The position numbers were made by a program, and so were the translations under genes. A DNA stretch of 64,000 nucleotides from Gordius sp. MW1 (lineage: Eukaryota > Nematomorpha > Gordioida > Gordea > Gordiidae), in contig OZ038528.1 in assembly GCA_964036665.1 (NCBI GenBank), positions 1,364,001 through 1,428,000 of the forward strand. The letters run 5' to 3'. The notes under the pieces were generated by a model. That model was not told where the DNA came from. It saw only the letters and a list, made by a program, of their open reading frames with translations, and searched no databases. This document shows positions 56,301-64,000 of this stretch, piece after piece. Position 1 is the stretch's first letter, and each line of letters opens with the position of its first letter.

Positions 56301-59300
56301 AGAGGGGAGGAAGCCTCCCCTCCCTGCCCCCCCCCCCTGGCTACCCCCATGGTTAATAGCATCTTTGATCTAGTAGTAGCATGTAGTTATGCATGCTGTA
56401 TGTGTTTACATATATGTATTGGTAAACGGAATATCTATCTCTCGACCTTCAATCCAATATAGTATGGCATATAGGAAAACCTTGTTAGGTACGGGCTGAT
56501 TATTAATTTTATGATGATTCTTTAGCTAAAAAAGGGGGGGGGTGAGTAGGGCATATTATGAAAGGTCTTTTGAACGTGAGGACTAAGGATTTACACTCTA
56601 ATTTTAATAGGGCCTTCACCGTTTTTCCCTAAATCTCTCCTCTACAAAGAAGGGGGGGGGGGGGGGGTGTGGGGTTGTTAAGGGATTTATCGAATATATA
56701 GATCTTACATGAATGACATTGTCACAGATTGATGGGTTATATTTACATGTACATTTGCGGATTTAGGTGGTGGGCTTGGGTTTGTGTTGTTGAGCAAACA
56801 GAGATAAATGAAAATCCTTGAGGCGCATGGGCGTAGTCAAGGGGGGGGGGCAGGGAGAGACCGCTGCCCCCCTCTAAATCCAAAAATTTGTTGAAAATTT
56901 ATTAAGATTATGGCTAAAATTGCAAAAAATTATCATTTTGCCCCTCCCTAATTCATTATTGCCCCCCCCCCCTAAATCCAATACTGGCTCCTCCCATGGT
57001 TATATTTACATGTACATTTGCGGATTTAGGTGGTGGGCTCGGGTTTGTGCTGTTTGGTAAACAGAGATAAATGAAAATCCTTGAGGCTAATTATAGCAGT
57101 GATAAGTTGTGGTTTAGTTCTATTTGAAAAAACATAAATGTAGCCAGAATTTAAATTAGTGAGTCAGAGACACAGCTCAATAATTTAAAGGGGGGGGGGG
57201 GGGTTGTCAGTCAAGATAGTTTTTTTAAATTTGAATCATGAGGGGGCAGCTGCCCCTCTCTGCTCCCCCTGGCTATGCCCATGGAAGTCTATTTTAGGTT
57301 ATTAAGGGTATTATCTCACTTTTGTGGACTCATGGTTTAAAGTTGAGAATTGTTGATAATACCTGAATCTGAGATTTTTATTTTGGGTCATTCATATAAG
57401 ACACTAACTATAATGTGTGAGGGATCTCAGGATTTAATTATAAATGGCTTTAGTGGACCAGTATTTATGTTTTCATTAACTCACTGCTAAACTTAATAAG
57501 GCTATCAAAATGTTAAAATTGTAGAATCTGCTAATGTTATTCATTCCAGAATTTATTTAATCTTTAATGTTTAACTACAGGATTTTTATAAAAATCCTCA
57601 AAAAACAATTTGGAAAAATTAGAAAAATGCTGATGCCATTTTAAAAACTAATATCTTATGTGCATTTGGATTAAAAACTGTAACTCAGTTTATGCCTTGA
57701 TTTATGCAAAGTCTAGTTTTGTCAATCTTCCCAATTGAGATAAACACAAGCACCCTATTCAATAAAGATCATTTTTTACCATCAAATAGTTGTTTGAATT
57801 ATATAAATTTTTGCAAAATGAAAAACCTTTAATACCAATAGTACTGCTAATGTTCAATAGATATAAGGTTTTTTAAAGTGTAGAAGTCATTTTAATCAAA
57901 TTTTTATTAATATGATATTTCGCCTTAAAATTATATATTGACCAAATTCGTTTAAAATGATCTAAATCAAAAAACATAAGGCGAGATATTATCGGATTTT
58001 GAATTCATTTTTAATATTCTCAAATATTCCCCAAAATTTTTTAATAATAATTATACAAACCTGCCTCGAACCATCCAGTGACTTATTAAAATCTCTGCTT
58101 TAGACGTTGTACCTTTTTGAAATTTAATTCAATACTAGCTACACATTCTAAAACTAACACGCATGCACACACATACATGTTTAAACCAATATTCCTAGAT
58201 GCCAGTCCCTTGCTAGGAAAATTAATAACCGCCAACACCAACGGACAACCGGACCAAGATTCTGACCAGGATTTTTTGACTCGAAACACGGTTATTAGGA
58301 ATATCAGTTATCCACTCAGAGACAATCATGCCCGCGGTAAAGTAATTGTAAAATTTCCTATAGCACCCTCGCAACCGGGCAAACGCTTAAAACTAACTTC
58401 ACACACACGCGATTCAATGGACAATTTAGGCAATGCCTCCTCTATCAATCAATACTTCGATTTGGCACGTATGTTTAAGCAGGAACAAAACGATCAAATT
58501 GACCCTCAAAATAGCAGGGATAATAATGGGACTTTTAATTTGGGTAAATAAATGGAAAAATTTTTATTTACTTTTTCCATATTTTTCCTTTAATATCGCG
58601 TTTTCTTGGAAAATCTCTTTCATTATGATCTTTTTGGAAATTTACTTCGTATAGCTTGAAATTGACTTATAAGTTAAAACAGAGTTTTTGCCCTAAATAA
58701 ACCGAACAATGAATTCAAAAAACATTTAAAATCATAAAATATTGAGAGTTCGTCAATTTGTTAGGCTCAAATTTACCTTGATGCTGCAAATGTTTTTTCT
58801 TCCTATTTAAAAATCAGAAAATTAGGTTTTTCAAATGCTCACCTATTACACATTTTTTATCTTATATTAATACTACCTTTGCAAGATTTCCTCCAAAATT
58901 ACCGTGTAAAGGGGGAAACTCAGATGGAGGGCCACGAAGGCGATTCCTTTTTAAACGCTTACAATTTAATTAACCAAGTCGTAGACCATGATTACCAACG
59001 CGAACCAGCCGTGGGCCAAGCTTCTGTTTACCAAACTGTAAAAACGACTTCAGAATCATGTCAGAATTTGGGCAAAACTGAGCAACAACCACAAACTAGT
59101 GTTAGTGGACCGGTTAAGAATAGCAATATTTCCAGAACGGGCAATGGGAAAAATGTGTTTGGGTGCCCTGTGTGTTCTTACATCTCCAATTGCGCCGCCA
59201 AAATAAAGCTTCACATTGCGATTCACGCCAGTGAAAAGTTGTATAATTGCTCGGAATGCGGTAAGAATATGTTCCCCCTCATACGGCTAAAAAATCTTCA

Positions 59301-62300
59301 CTTGCCCGTAATTAAGCTAGAATTAATGTTTGTAAATGAATTATTAATACCTTAACAGATTTATACGCTGATCTGGGTAGAGTTAGTCGTTGTTTTTTTT
59401 TTTTTTTTTTTTTTAAAGTTTATTTGTTAAAAATCCGCTGACAGTAATATAATATAAATACATGAAATATAAAAGGCAAAATGCGCCGAATAAAATAATA
59501 CACTATTCGGATATATCATCATCGAGGGGATCTTCCAAAATTGGCCAAGAATCCGCGAACGATTTAAAGTTGTACTTGGCTATAAGAATACCAAGTCTTT
59601 GTTTTAGTAAAAAGGGTACCGAATGTTTAGACGGGGGAGAACGTCTTCCAACCTCTTTAAAAAAAGCTAAGGCCTGTTTGCCAAAGGTGCCTGAACACGA
59701 AGCAACCAATTGATCTCTGGGATTTAGTCCTAAAAATTCCTATGATTTTTATAATTTTGGGCCAAAAATATCAGTCACTCTAAGCAATCTATGAAGAAAT
59801 AATCCATATTTTTGCTCAAATCTCGAATTAAAAATTATGGATAAATTTAATAACTTTAGCTTGTGTTTAACACTAGGTAAGAGATCATATTGGTCTTGGG
59901 ACATAAGCAAACACATCAAAGCCAAACATGCCACGGCAGTAGGGGCCTGTACTATGAAATCGCCACAAGCGATGAAAGAAATAGCCGAACTTTCGAAACT
60001 TCCCATACGAATTATGAAACCGCGAGGCAATGGAGCTTCTGACGAATTCGTAAAGACTGGCCCCAATCCGCCCACTAAAATATTGAGGATGGAACATCAA
60101 CTTTACATGCATCGCCAAAATTTGTTACAACAAAAAGGTACTGCTTTGGTGGATAACGATCCAGAATTTTCTAAACAACGGGTCACGGAAGGTGACGCTA
60201 ATTTTGGGGTTTTGAAGCCGGATACGGCAAAAAACGAGTCACGCGCCTGTAAAACAACTGAAGAAAATGGTATATTTTAAGCATAAACAGTATAATATTT
60301 TTGTATGAGTCTTGCAATGGCTTGTTTTGTACAAACTTCTACCAAACCCATCTTCAGCCGAAATTTTGGCCCTTAAAAACAGCACGCATTTTACATAATC
60401 TATTATGCTTTCGCAAAATAAAAACCCATGCTTTTAGTAACTTTCTTTTAAATTTCAGTTTATAGGCAATCTAACCCTAGGAGTTTTTACCGTGTTTGGT
60501 CCTAACTATTTTTAAATTTCTAACCAAATTGCGGGCATATATATTAAAAAAACTATAAAACCAATATATACAATATTTTTCAATTCAGCACCCGAATTAC
60601 AAAACGATAGAGTTAAGACCGGAGTTTTTGAAAATGCAGCAAACGCTTCTTGCTCTTACTACAGCAATCCCCTGCTCGTTTATCGCTGCAAATTTTGCGA
60701 ATACAAAAATGCTCGACGTCTGTCCACGGAACGTCACGTTTATCAAGTCCATGGGTACAAAGTAACGAGGCGAAGGCAAGGTCAACAACAATCAACCCTC
60801 CAAAATAATGCCGGAGCTGACCCTAGTTCTCAAGATTTCGTTGAAGATCGCGATATATTAACTCTCGATTCGAGCGCCATAATGCCCGTCGTAGATAACT
60901 ACTACGACCGCATAACACCGGTTAATGGTCAACCCAATGCAACCACCTCGGGTCAGGCTGCCTCTAAATTAGGGATTGCGGTTAATCCTCAATTGGTCAC
61001 TTCCACTCATTCTGGCCCCGTTACTCGAGTGGTCACTAATAGTTTAACCACAACCGCAGCCGGGAACCCTAGGACCAACGTTTTCCCTTGTACCATATGC
61101 CCTTTCATAAGTAATAAAGCGACCGCGTTTAAAAGGCACCAAGAATTACACGAGGACCCGTGCAGCTTATCAAGTGGCCCGGTCGTGCCTTTTTTCAAAT
61201 GTCCATTCTGTCCGTACTTCGTGCCTTTGAAACGTATGCTGTGGCAACACTTGAGAATGCACGTGCCTAACCCTCAAGAAATTTTAAATAGACTCCGACA
61301 TTATGACCCTAGCGCACAATGTTGTGACATAGACGACGCCCCGCTGTATGAAGAACAAGTCAAATTGACACCTTACAATTTGCCTTGGGCCTGGGATCAA
61401 AAAGCAATGGAAGAAATTAATGTTAAGGAACAAAGTGTAAATGGTGGAGGAGAGGAAGAAGAGAAATCTGGTGATTTAAATGATTATAGGCGTCTAATAC
61501 CAGATGATGAAGGCGATGATAATTCCATCAAAATAACAAATAAAGGAACTCTTCCTCGTGCAGAGGGTAAATTGTCTCATCTGTCGGGACTGAGTCGCGA
61601 CACCTTTTTAGTTGTTCCAAGTTATGATGCAGCTTTACAATGTCCCAAAAATGACCATAAACCTTCTTACAGTGGAAACGAAGAGTCCCATATGCCACCT
61701 GCACCAGGTTTTATATATTATTTTTTTCTTGATTTAAAGACAAGTTTTTTTTATTAAAAATCGGTTGACAGTTATATAATATAAATACATGAAATATAAA
61801 AAACGAAATGCGTCAAATAAAATAATAATAAACTATTCTGATATAGCATCATCGAGAGGATCTTTTAAAATTAGCCAAGAATCCGCGAACGACCTATATT
61901 TGATATACATTTAAAAATTTTTTCCTTCATCACCCTGAAATAATGGTGGCTTTTTATAAATTTTATTATTTAGCGGAAAAATCTCCGAACAAACGTAAAG
62001 CAAGAGTTCCTTTTTCCTTATCCTCCATGCTCGGAACCGCGGTTCGAAAGGATCAAAAAAATCAAGAATTAAAGCAGATTTACGCGGACTACATGCAAAA
62101 AAATGACGACGACTCGATTAAAACAACTCCATATTACAATGGCGAGGAAAAACTTTCATCAACAGTTGAACCATCTAACACCGTAAAACAACAAGATGAC
62201 ACATGGCATGAAGATTTAGGGAAAGATAGTACCGAGCATAATATATCCTACTCTGCTCAGGCTTTACCAATTTCGAATGACGACACTCTTAAAGGGGAAA

Positions 62301-64000
62301 AGCATAATTTATCGGACCAAATCGAACCCAATCAACCGTCGGAAGATAGTTTAATTCCCAGGTTTGTTTTAATAATTTAAAAATGTTGATTTATTATTTA
62401 AAAGGGAACGCTTTTAGTTTTTAAATGAAAATTCTGTAAAAGGAGTCTAATAAGGGGAAGGAGTCTTTAAACTTTGGAAGCAAGGTGTTTATTTTATCAA
62501 TTCCCTATTCATATAAAGCCTTAGAAAGAAGGGACCGTTTTTGAACGGATTTTTAGGAATTTTGATCTCTGCCCTTTTAACGATTTTTTTAACTATATAT
62601 CCACATGCCGTAATAAATATTTAATGATTTTTTAATTTGAAATAAACCATTGGTTAAATTATATTGTGGTGTCAATAAATTTAAAAACTAATTCGTTATT
62701 TAGTGAACCACCTAAGCCCTGCAGATGGGGCAAAGATGGCAATGATATATCCGTGGCTTGGGGTCTTAAAAAGGGCAAATATGTGAGGATGTTTAAGTGC
62801 CCGTACTGTCCACACTTAGGGACTCGCAGAGCAAACGTGCGCATACACATCAGTTTACACGGGATGCGCCAGGTATAATATATTAATGATTACATTAAGG
62901 AACCTAGACAAGGGGGGGGCAGAGAGGGGCGGCTGCCCCCCTCCCCCTAAAGCCAAAAATTCGTCGAAATTTATTGAAATTATGGCTAAAATTTAAAAAA
63001 AAAATTTGCCCCATCCTAAATCATTATTGCCCCCCTCTAATTCCAATGCTGGCTACGCCCATGTACAAAGCGAAAGGTTTTTTTTCGAAACTATAACTTT
63101 AGGGTGTCTGAAGGGGGAGGGGGCAGTTATCTCCCCCTGCTCCCCCTCCCTAATCCCACCTAAAAACGTTTTTTTAAGTTACATTATTTTTATTTCAGCC
63201 TAGTTATAGAAGGCCTTTTTTTCGATACAATGTGTTGATAAGTTATTTTTGCATTCGATCTTTTGGGGTTTGGGTCGTAAACTCTTCATTATTATTTGTT
63301 TAATAATTTTTAACAAAATGGCTAATTTATTGTAATTTTAGGAATTTAACTTTTATTATGAAAATGATATTTCAGGGCATGAAAGGTAAATTACAGCATT
63401 GCCCAAAATGTACTTTCAATTGCGCTAATCCTACTCGGTACATGAATCACATATCAATGCATGCGGATGGCATTGAAAAAATTCCAAATACGCAATCTAG
63501 CCAACCAGGTTCGTTTAAATCAGATCCTGATTCTAATCGAACTGGTAAAAGTTATAATTATTAAAATGATTTTTTAAAGCGATTTTTCTGCTTTTTGCAT
63601 TTTTTACCTTTTTTATTTGGATGTTTTATCAATTATTTTTAAGTGACATTATAGATCTATAGGTCATGTTTTAATTGAAACTTAGCTCCTCAATATATAA
63701 AATTCCCTATTGAACAATAAATAAATCTTTTAAATTTTTTATTTGAATTTGCCTAAAATAATTTGTTTTTCGAACCACATATTATTTGGGTCTTACCCAA
63801 AAAAGGTTGAAAACTAAATTTTTTCATATTTAAGAAGACTACCACAAGGATAGGCCTAGCAAAAAGTTGAAAGTAGATCTCAGGTGTCCCCATTGCCCTG
63901 CCAAGTTTTGTCTGGAACGCATGCTGAAAAGGCACATGAAGTTTCACAGTCGTCGCTTCAAATTCCATTGCAAAGAATGCACCTACACGGCACCAAAAGC
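49948..64000 (+). CDS. Giant multi-C2H2 zinc-finger protein, 3' incomplete
   Basis: A large nuclear protein of the scattered C2H2 type, probably DNA-binding. I join eleven exons: 49948-50377, 50987-54405, 55444-55525, 58139-58543, 58886-59260, 59877-60269, 60589-61707, 61974-62361, 62704-62872, 63376-63544, 63835-64000. All are GT-AG and phase-consistent (1,0,1,1,1,1,1,2,0,1), giving 2,371 residues before the window ends. Twenty-three complete fingers are visible, plus one cut by the edge: 1 in exon 1, 14 in exon 2, 1 in exon 5, 1 split across exons 5/6, 3 in exon 7, 1 each in exons 9 and 10, and 1 complete plus 1 partial in exon 11. Most have the compact CxxC-x12-HxxxH/HxxxxH form, lack TGEKP linkers, and are separated by long disordered Ser/Asn/Pro-rich stretches. 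That layout recalls ZNF462- or REST-like proteins, but I cannot assign orthology. The ATG at 49948 follows an in-frame stop (49939) and an acceptor at 49936, so the 5' UTR is spliced. Confidence 0.9.
50467..50590. mobile_element. MITE family B with exact 8-bp target duplication in intron 1 of the zinc-finger gene
   Basis: GTTGCAGA at 50459-50466 and 50591-50598. Ends TAGTGGTGTAAAATGGGTGG and CCAGCCATTTTTACAACACTA are imperfect inverses. This copy establishes the 8-bp duplication size of family B. Confidence 0.9.
50987..54405 (+). CDS. Zinc-finger gene exon 2, 14 fingers
   Basis: The acceptor GTTCTGCCAAG joins G|GT (Gly). It is a 3.4-kb exon, open throughout; donor CCTCAA|GTAATT (phase 0). 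Fingers include CPHCNFAVLATNLYALGQH, CPLCDFTSEYKQSIKRHLD, CRFCTFCDASHDSVRDHE, CKDCNYIAPSKAMLVQHRA, CKFCDFSTFYSPNLERHLK and CQDCKRTFAYASDLRTHLKK. Fingers 7-10 of the exon form the densest cluster. Retaining the intron would add only 11 residues (stop at 54441). Confidence 0.92.
55444..55525 (+). CDS. Zinc-finger gene exon 3 (82 bp)
   Basis: Acceptor TTTTGTTTAG (phase 0), donor GGAA|A|GTAAGT (phase 1). Encodes NDSNLFENGGREEQTNGMDA and CTSFDME; no finger. The strong splice signals and phase fit are the main support. Confidence 0.75.
55740..55835. mobile_element. MITE family A, right part only
   Basis: CATTTTGCCCCCC, TAAATCATTATTGCCC, TTCGAATCCTGGCAAGGCCCATG. In intron 3. Confidence 0.55.
56178..56351. 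mobile_element. MITE family A with near-exact target duplication
   Basis: GTTACTAG (56170-56177) and GTTAATAG (56352-56359). Ends CATGGGCGTAACCGG and CCTGGCTACCCCCATG. In intron 3 of the zinc-finger gene. Confidence 0.82.
56738..57087. repeat. 90-bp direct duplication flanking a MITE
   Basis: The sequence from GGTTATATTTACATGTACAT to ATGAAAATCCTTGAGGC occurs at 56738-56825 and again at 56998-57087 with a few differences. A family A element lies exactly between. Confidence 0.85.
56826..56998. mobile_element. MITE family A copy between direct repeats
   Basis: CATGGGCGTAGTCAAGG to TACTGGCTCCTCCCATG. Its flanks are the 90-bp duplication, not a simple 8-bp one. Confidence 0.8.
57137..57283. mobile_element. 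MITE family A, diverged
   Basis: AATGTAGCCAGAATTTAAAT to CCTGGCTATGCCCATG, with a 15-base G run and GGGGGCAGCTGCCCCTCTC. Confidence 0.65.
57290..58138 (+). other. AT-rich remainder of zinc-finger intron 3
   Basis: No repeat or exon recognised; it ends at the exon 4 acceptor TCAATACTAG. Confidence 0.5.
58139..58543 (+). CDS. Zinc-finger gene exon 4, linker
   Basis: The acceptor TCAATACTAG joins A|CT (Thr); donor AATTTGG|GTAAAT (phase 1). 135 residues of polar linker (HSKTNTHAHTYMFKPIFLDA) without cysteine pairs. Confidence 0.8.
58886..59260 (+). CDS. Zinc-finger gene exon 5
   Basis: The acceptor CTTTGCAAG joins G|AT (Asp); donor GAATGCG|GTAAGA (phase 1). One complete finger (CPVCSYISNCAAKIKLHIAI) and the first half of another (YNCSECG), so the intron cuts a finger. 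Confidence 0.88.
59392..59710 (-). mobile_element. 5'-truncated retroelement tail, antisense in intron 5
   Basis: On the minus strand: ORF end (ALAFFKEVGRRSPPS, FLLKQRLGILIAKYNF, then FADSWPILEDPLDDDISE and stop at about 59503), a short 3' UTR, and a T run (59392-59414) representing poly(A). The FKEVGRR...FLLKQRLGI part matches the LLKELGRR...FFLKQKIGI of the fragment at 4450-4988. Confidence 0.65.
59877..60269 (+). CDS. Zinc-finger gene exon 6
   Basis: The acceptor TTTAACACTAG joins G|GT, completing the finger as CSECGKRSYWSWDISKHIKA plus KH. The rest is linker. Donor GAAAATG|GTATAT (phase 1). Confidence 0.88.
60589..61707 (+). CDS. Zinc-finger gene exon 7, three fingers
   Basis: The acceptor TTCAATTCAG joins G|CA (Ala). 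The frame is open from APELQNDRVKTG onward. Fingers: CKFCEYKNARRLSTERHVYQ, CTICPFISNKATAFKRHQEL, CPFCPYFVPLKRMLWQHLRM. An acidic linker follows. Donor GCACCAG|GTTTTA (phase 1). Confidence 0.9.
61727..61895 (-). mobile_element. Retroelement tail fragment making up most of intron 7
   Basis: It repeats the end of the 59392 element: minus-strand RSFADSWLILKDPLDDAISE then stop, AATAAAATAATAATAAAC-type 3' UTR, and a short T run at 61744-61751. Intron 7 is only 266 bp, so this fragment is over half of it. Confidence 0.6.
61974..62361 (+). CDS. Zinc-finger gene exon 8, linker
   Basis: The acceptor TATTATTTAG joins G|CG (Ala); donor TTCCCAG|GTTTGT (phase 2). Encodes EKSPNKRKARVPFSLSSMLG and an acidic Asn/Asp/Ser-rich linker; no finger. 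Confidence 0.85.
62704..62872 (+). CDS. Zinc-finger gene exon 9
   Basis: The acceptor CGTTATTTAG joins AG|T (Ser); donor CGCCAG|GTATAA (phase 0). One finger, CPYCPHLGTRRANVRIHISL then H. Confidence 0.88.
62903..63063. mobile_element. MITE family A in zinc-finger intron 9
   Basis: GACAAGGGGGGGGCAGAGAG to CAATGCTGGCTACGCCCATG; the left terminus is lost. Confidence 0.72.
63376..63544 (+). CDS. Zinc-finger gene exon 10
   Basis: Acceptor GATATTTCAG (phase 0); donor CGAACTG|GTAAAA (phase 1). One finger, CPKCTFNCANPTRYMNHISM then H. Confidence 0.85.
63835..64000 (+). CDS. Zinc-finger gene exon 11, cut by window end
   Basis: The acceptor TATTTAAG joins G|AA (Glu). Encodes EDYHKDRPSKKLKVDL, a complete finger (CPHCPAKFCLERMLKRHMKF then H) and the start of another (CKECTYTAPKA). 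Confidence 0.88.

Noticed and set aside
1-64000. CRISPR array, bacterial operons, rRNA genes
   Set aside because: Direct repeats seen are satellites without unique spacers, genes have introns, and no rRNA-like sequence was noticed.

Overview
The window is a piece of an AT-rich animal nuclear genome. It has spliceosomal introns, scattered non-coding DNA, many short inverted-repeat transposons, tRNA-derived repeats and truncated retroelements. Three protein-coding genes can be assembled from reading frames, splice signals and intron phase; all lie on the + strand. An organic solute transporter and a very large C2H2 zinc-finger gene indicate a metazoan, but I cannot place the species from sequence alone.

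Region 1 (1-19.2 kb) holds most of an organic solute transporter alpha gene (SLC51A/OSTalpha family). Seven exons of consistent phase encode 534 residues; the N-terminus lies before the window. The first visible intron is about 11.1 kb. It is filled with a satellite derived from the tail of a tRNA-related SINE, duplicated modules, a foldback structure, a 5'-truncated retroelement and a GC-rich hairpin minisatellite. The gene seems to have two possible 3' ends: a short one with a stop at 18085 and AATAAA at 18104, and a long one spliced to an exon at 18743-19190.

Region 2 (19.2-22.4 kb) is a cluster of non-autonomous DNA transposons. One is a hAT-type element with a perfect 8-bp target duplication. 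One is a 453-bp foldback whose two arms each encode what looks like the start of a THAP zinc finger.

Region 3 (22.4-27.1 kb) is a compact four-exon gene for an unrecognised 1,433-residue protein: a hydrophobic N-terminus, a long coiled coil, a polar disordered middle and a very basic tail. Its second intron appears to use a GC donor.

Region 4 (27.1-49.9 kb) has no convincing gene. It carries at least 11 copies of a short element bounded by CATGGGCGTAGCC and its inverse, several with exact or near-exact 8-bp target duplications, plus four or more other repeat families. A GC/CT-rich patch at 44.7-46.8 kb ends in a perfect splice donor and may be the promoter and 5' UTR exon of the next gene.

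Region 5 (49.9-64 kb, running off the right end) is a giant C2H2 zinc-finger gene. Eleven coding exons with matching phases give at least 2,371 residues and 23 complete fingers plus one cut by the window edge, spaced singly or in small groups. Its introns hold young MITE insertions and antisense retroelement tails. The first and third genes have no evident pathway link to the second.
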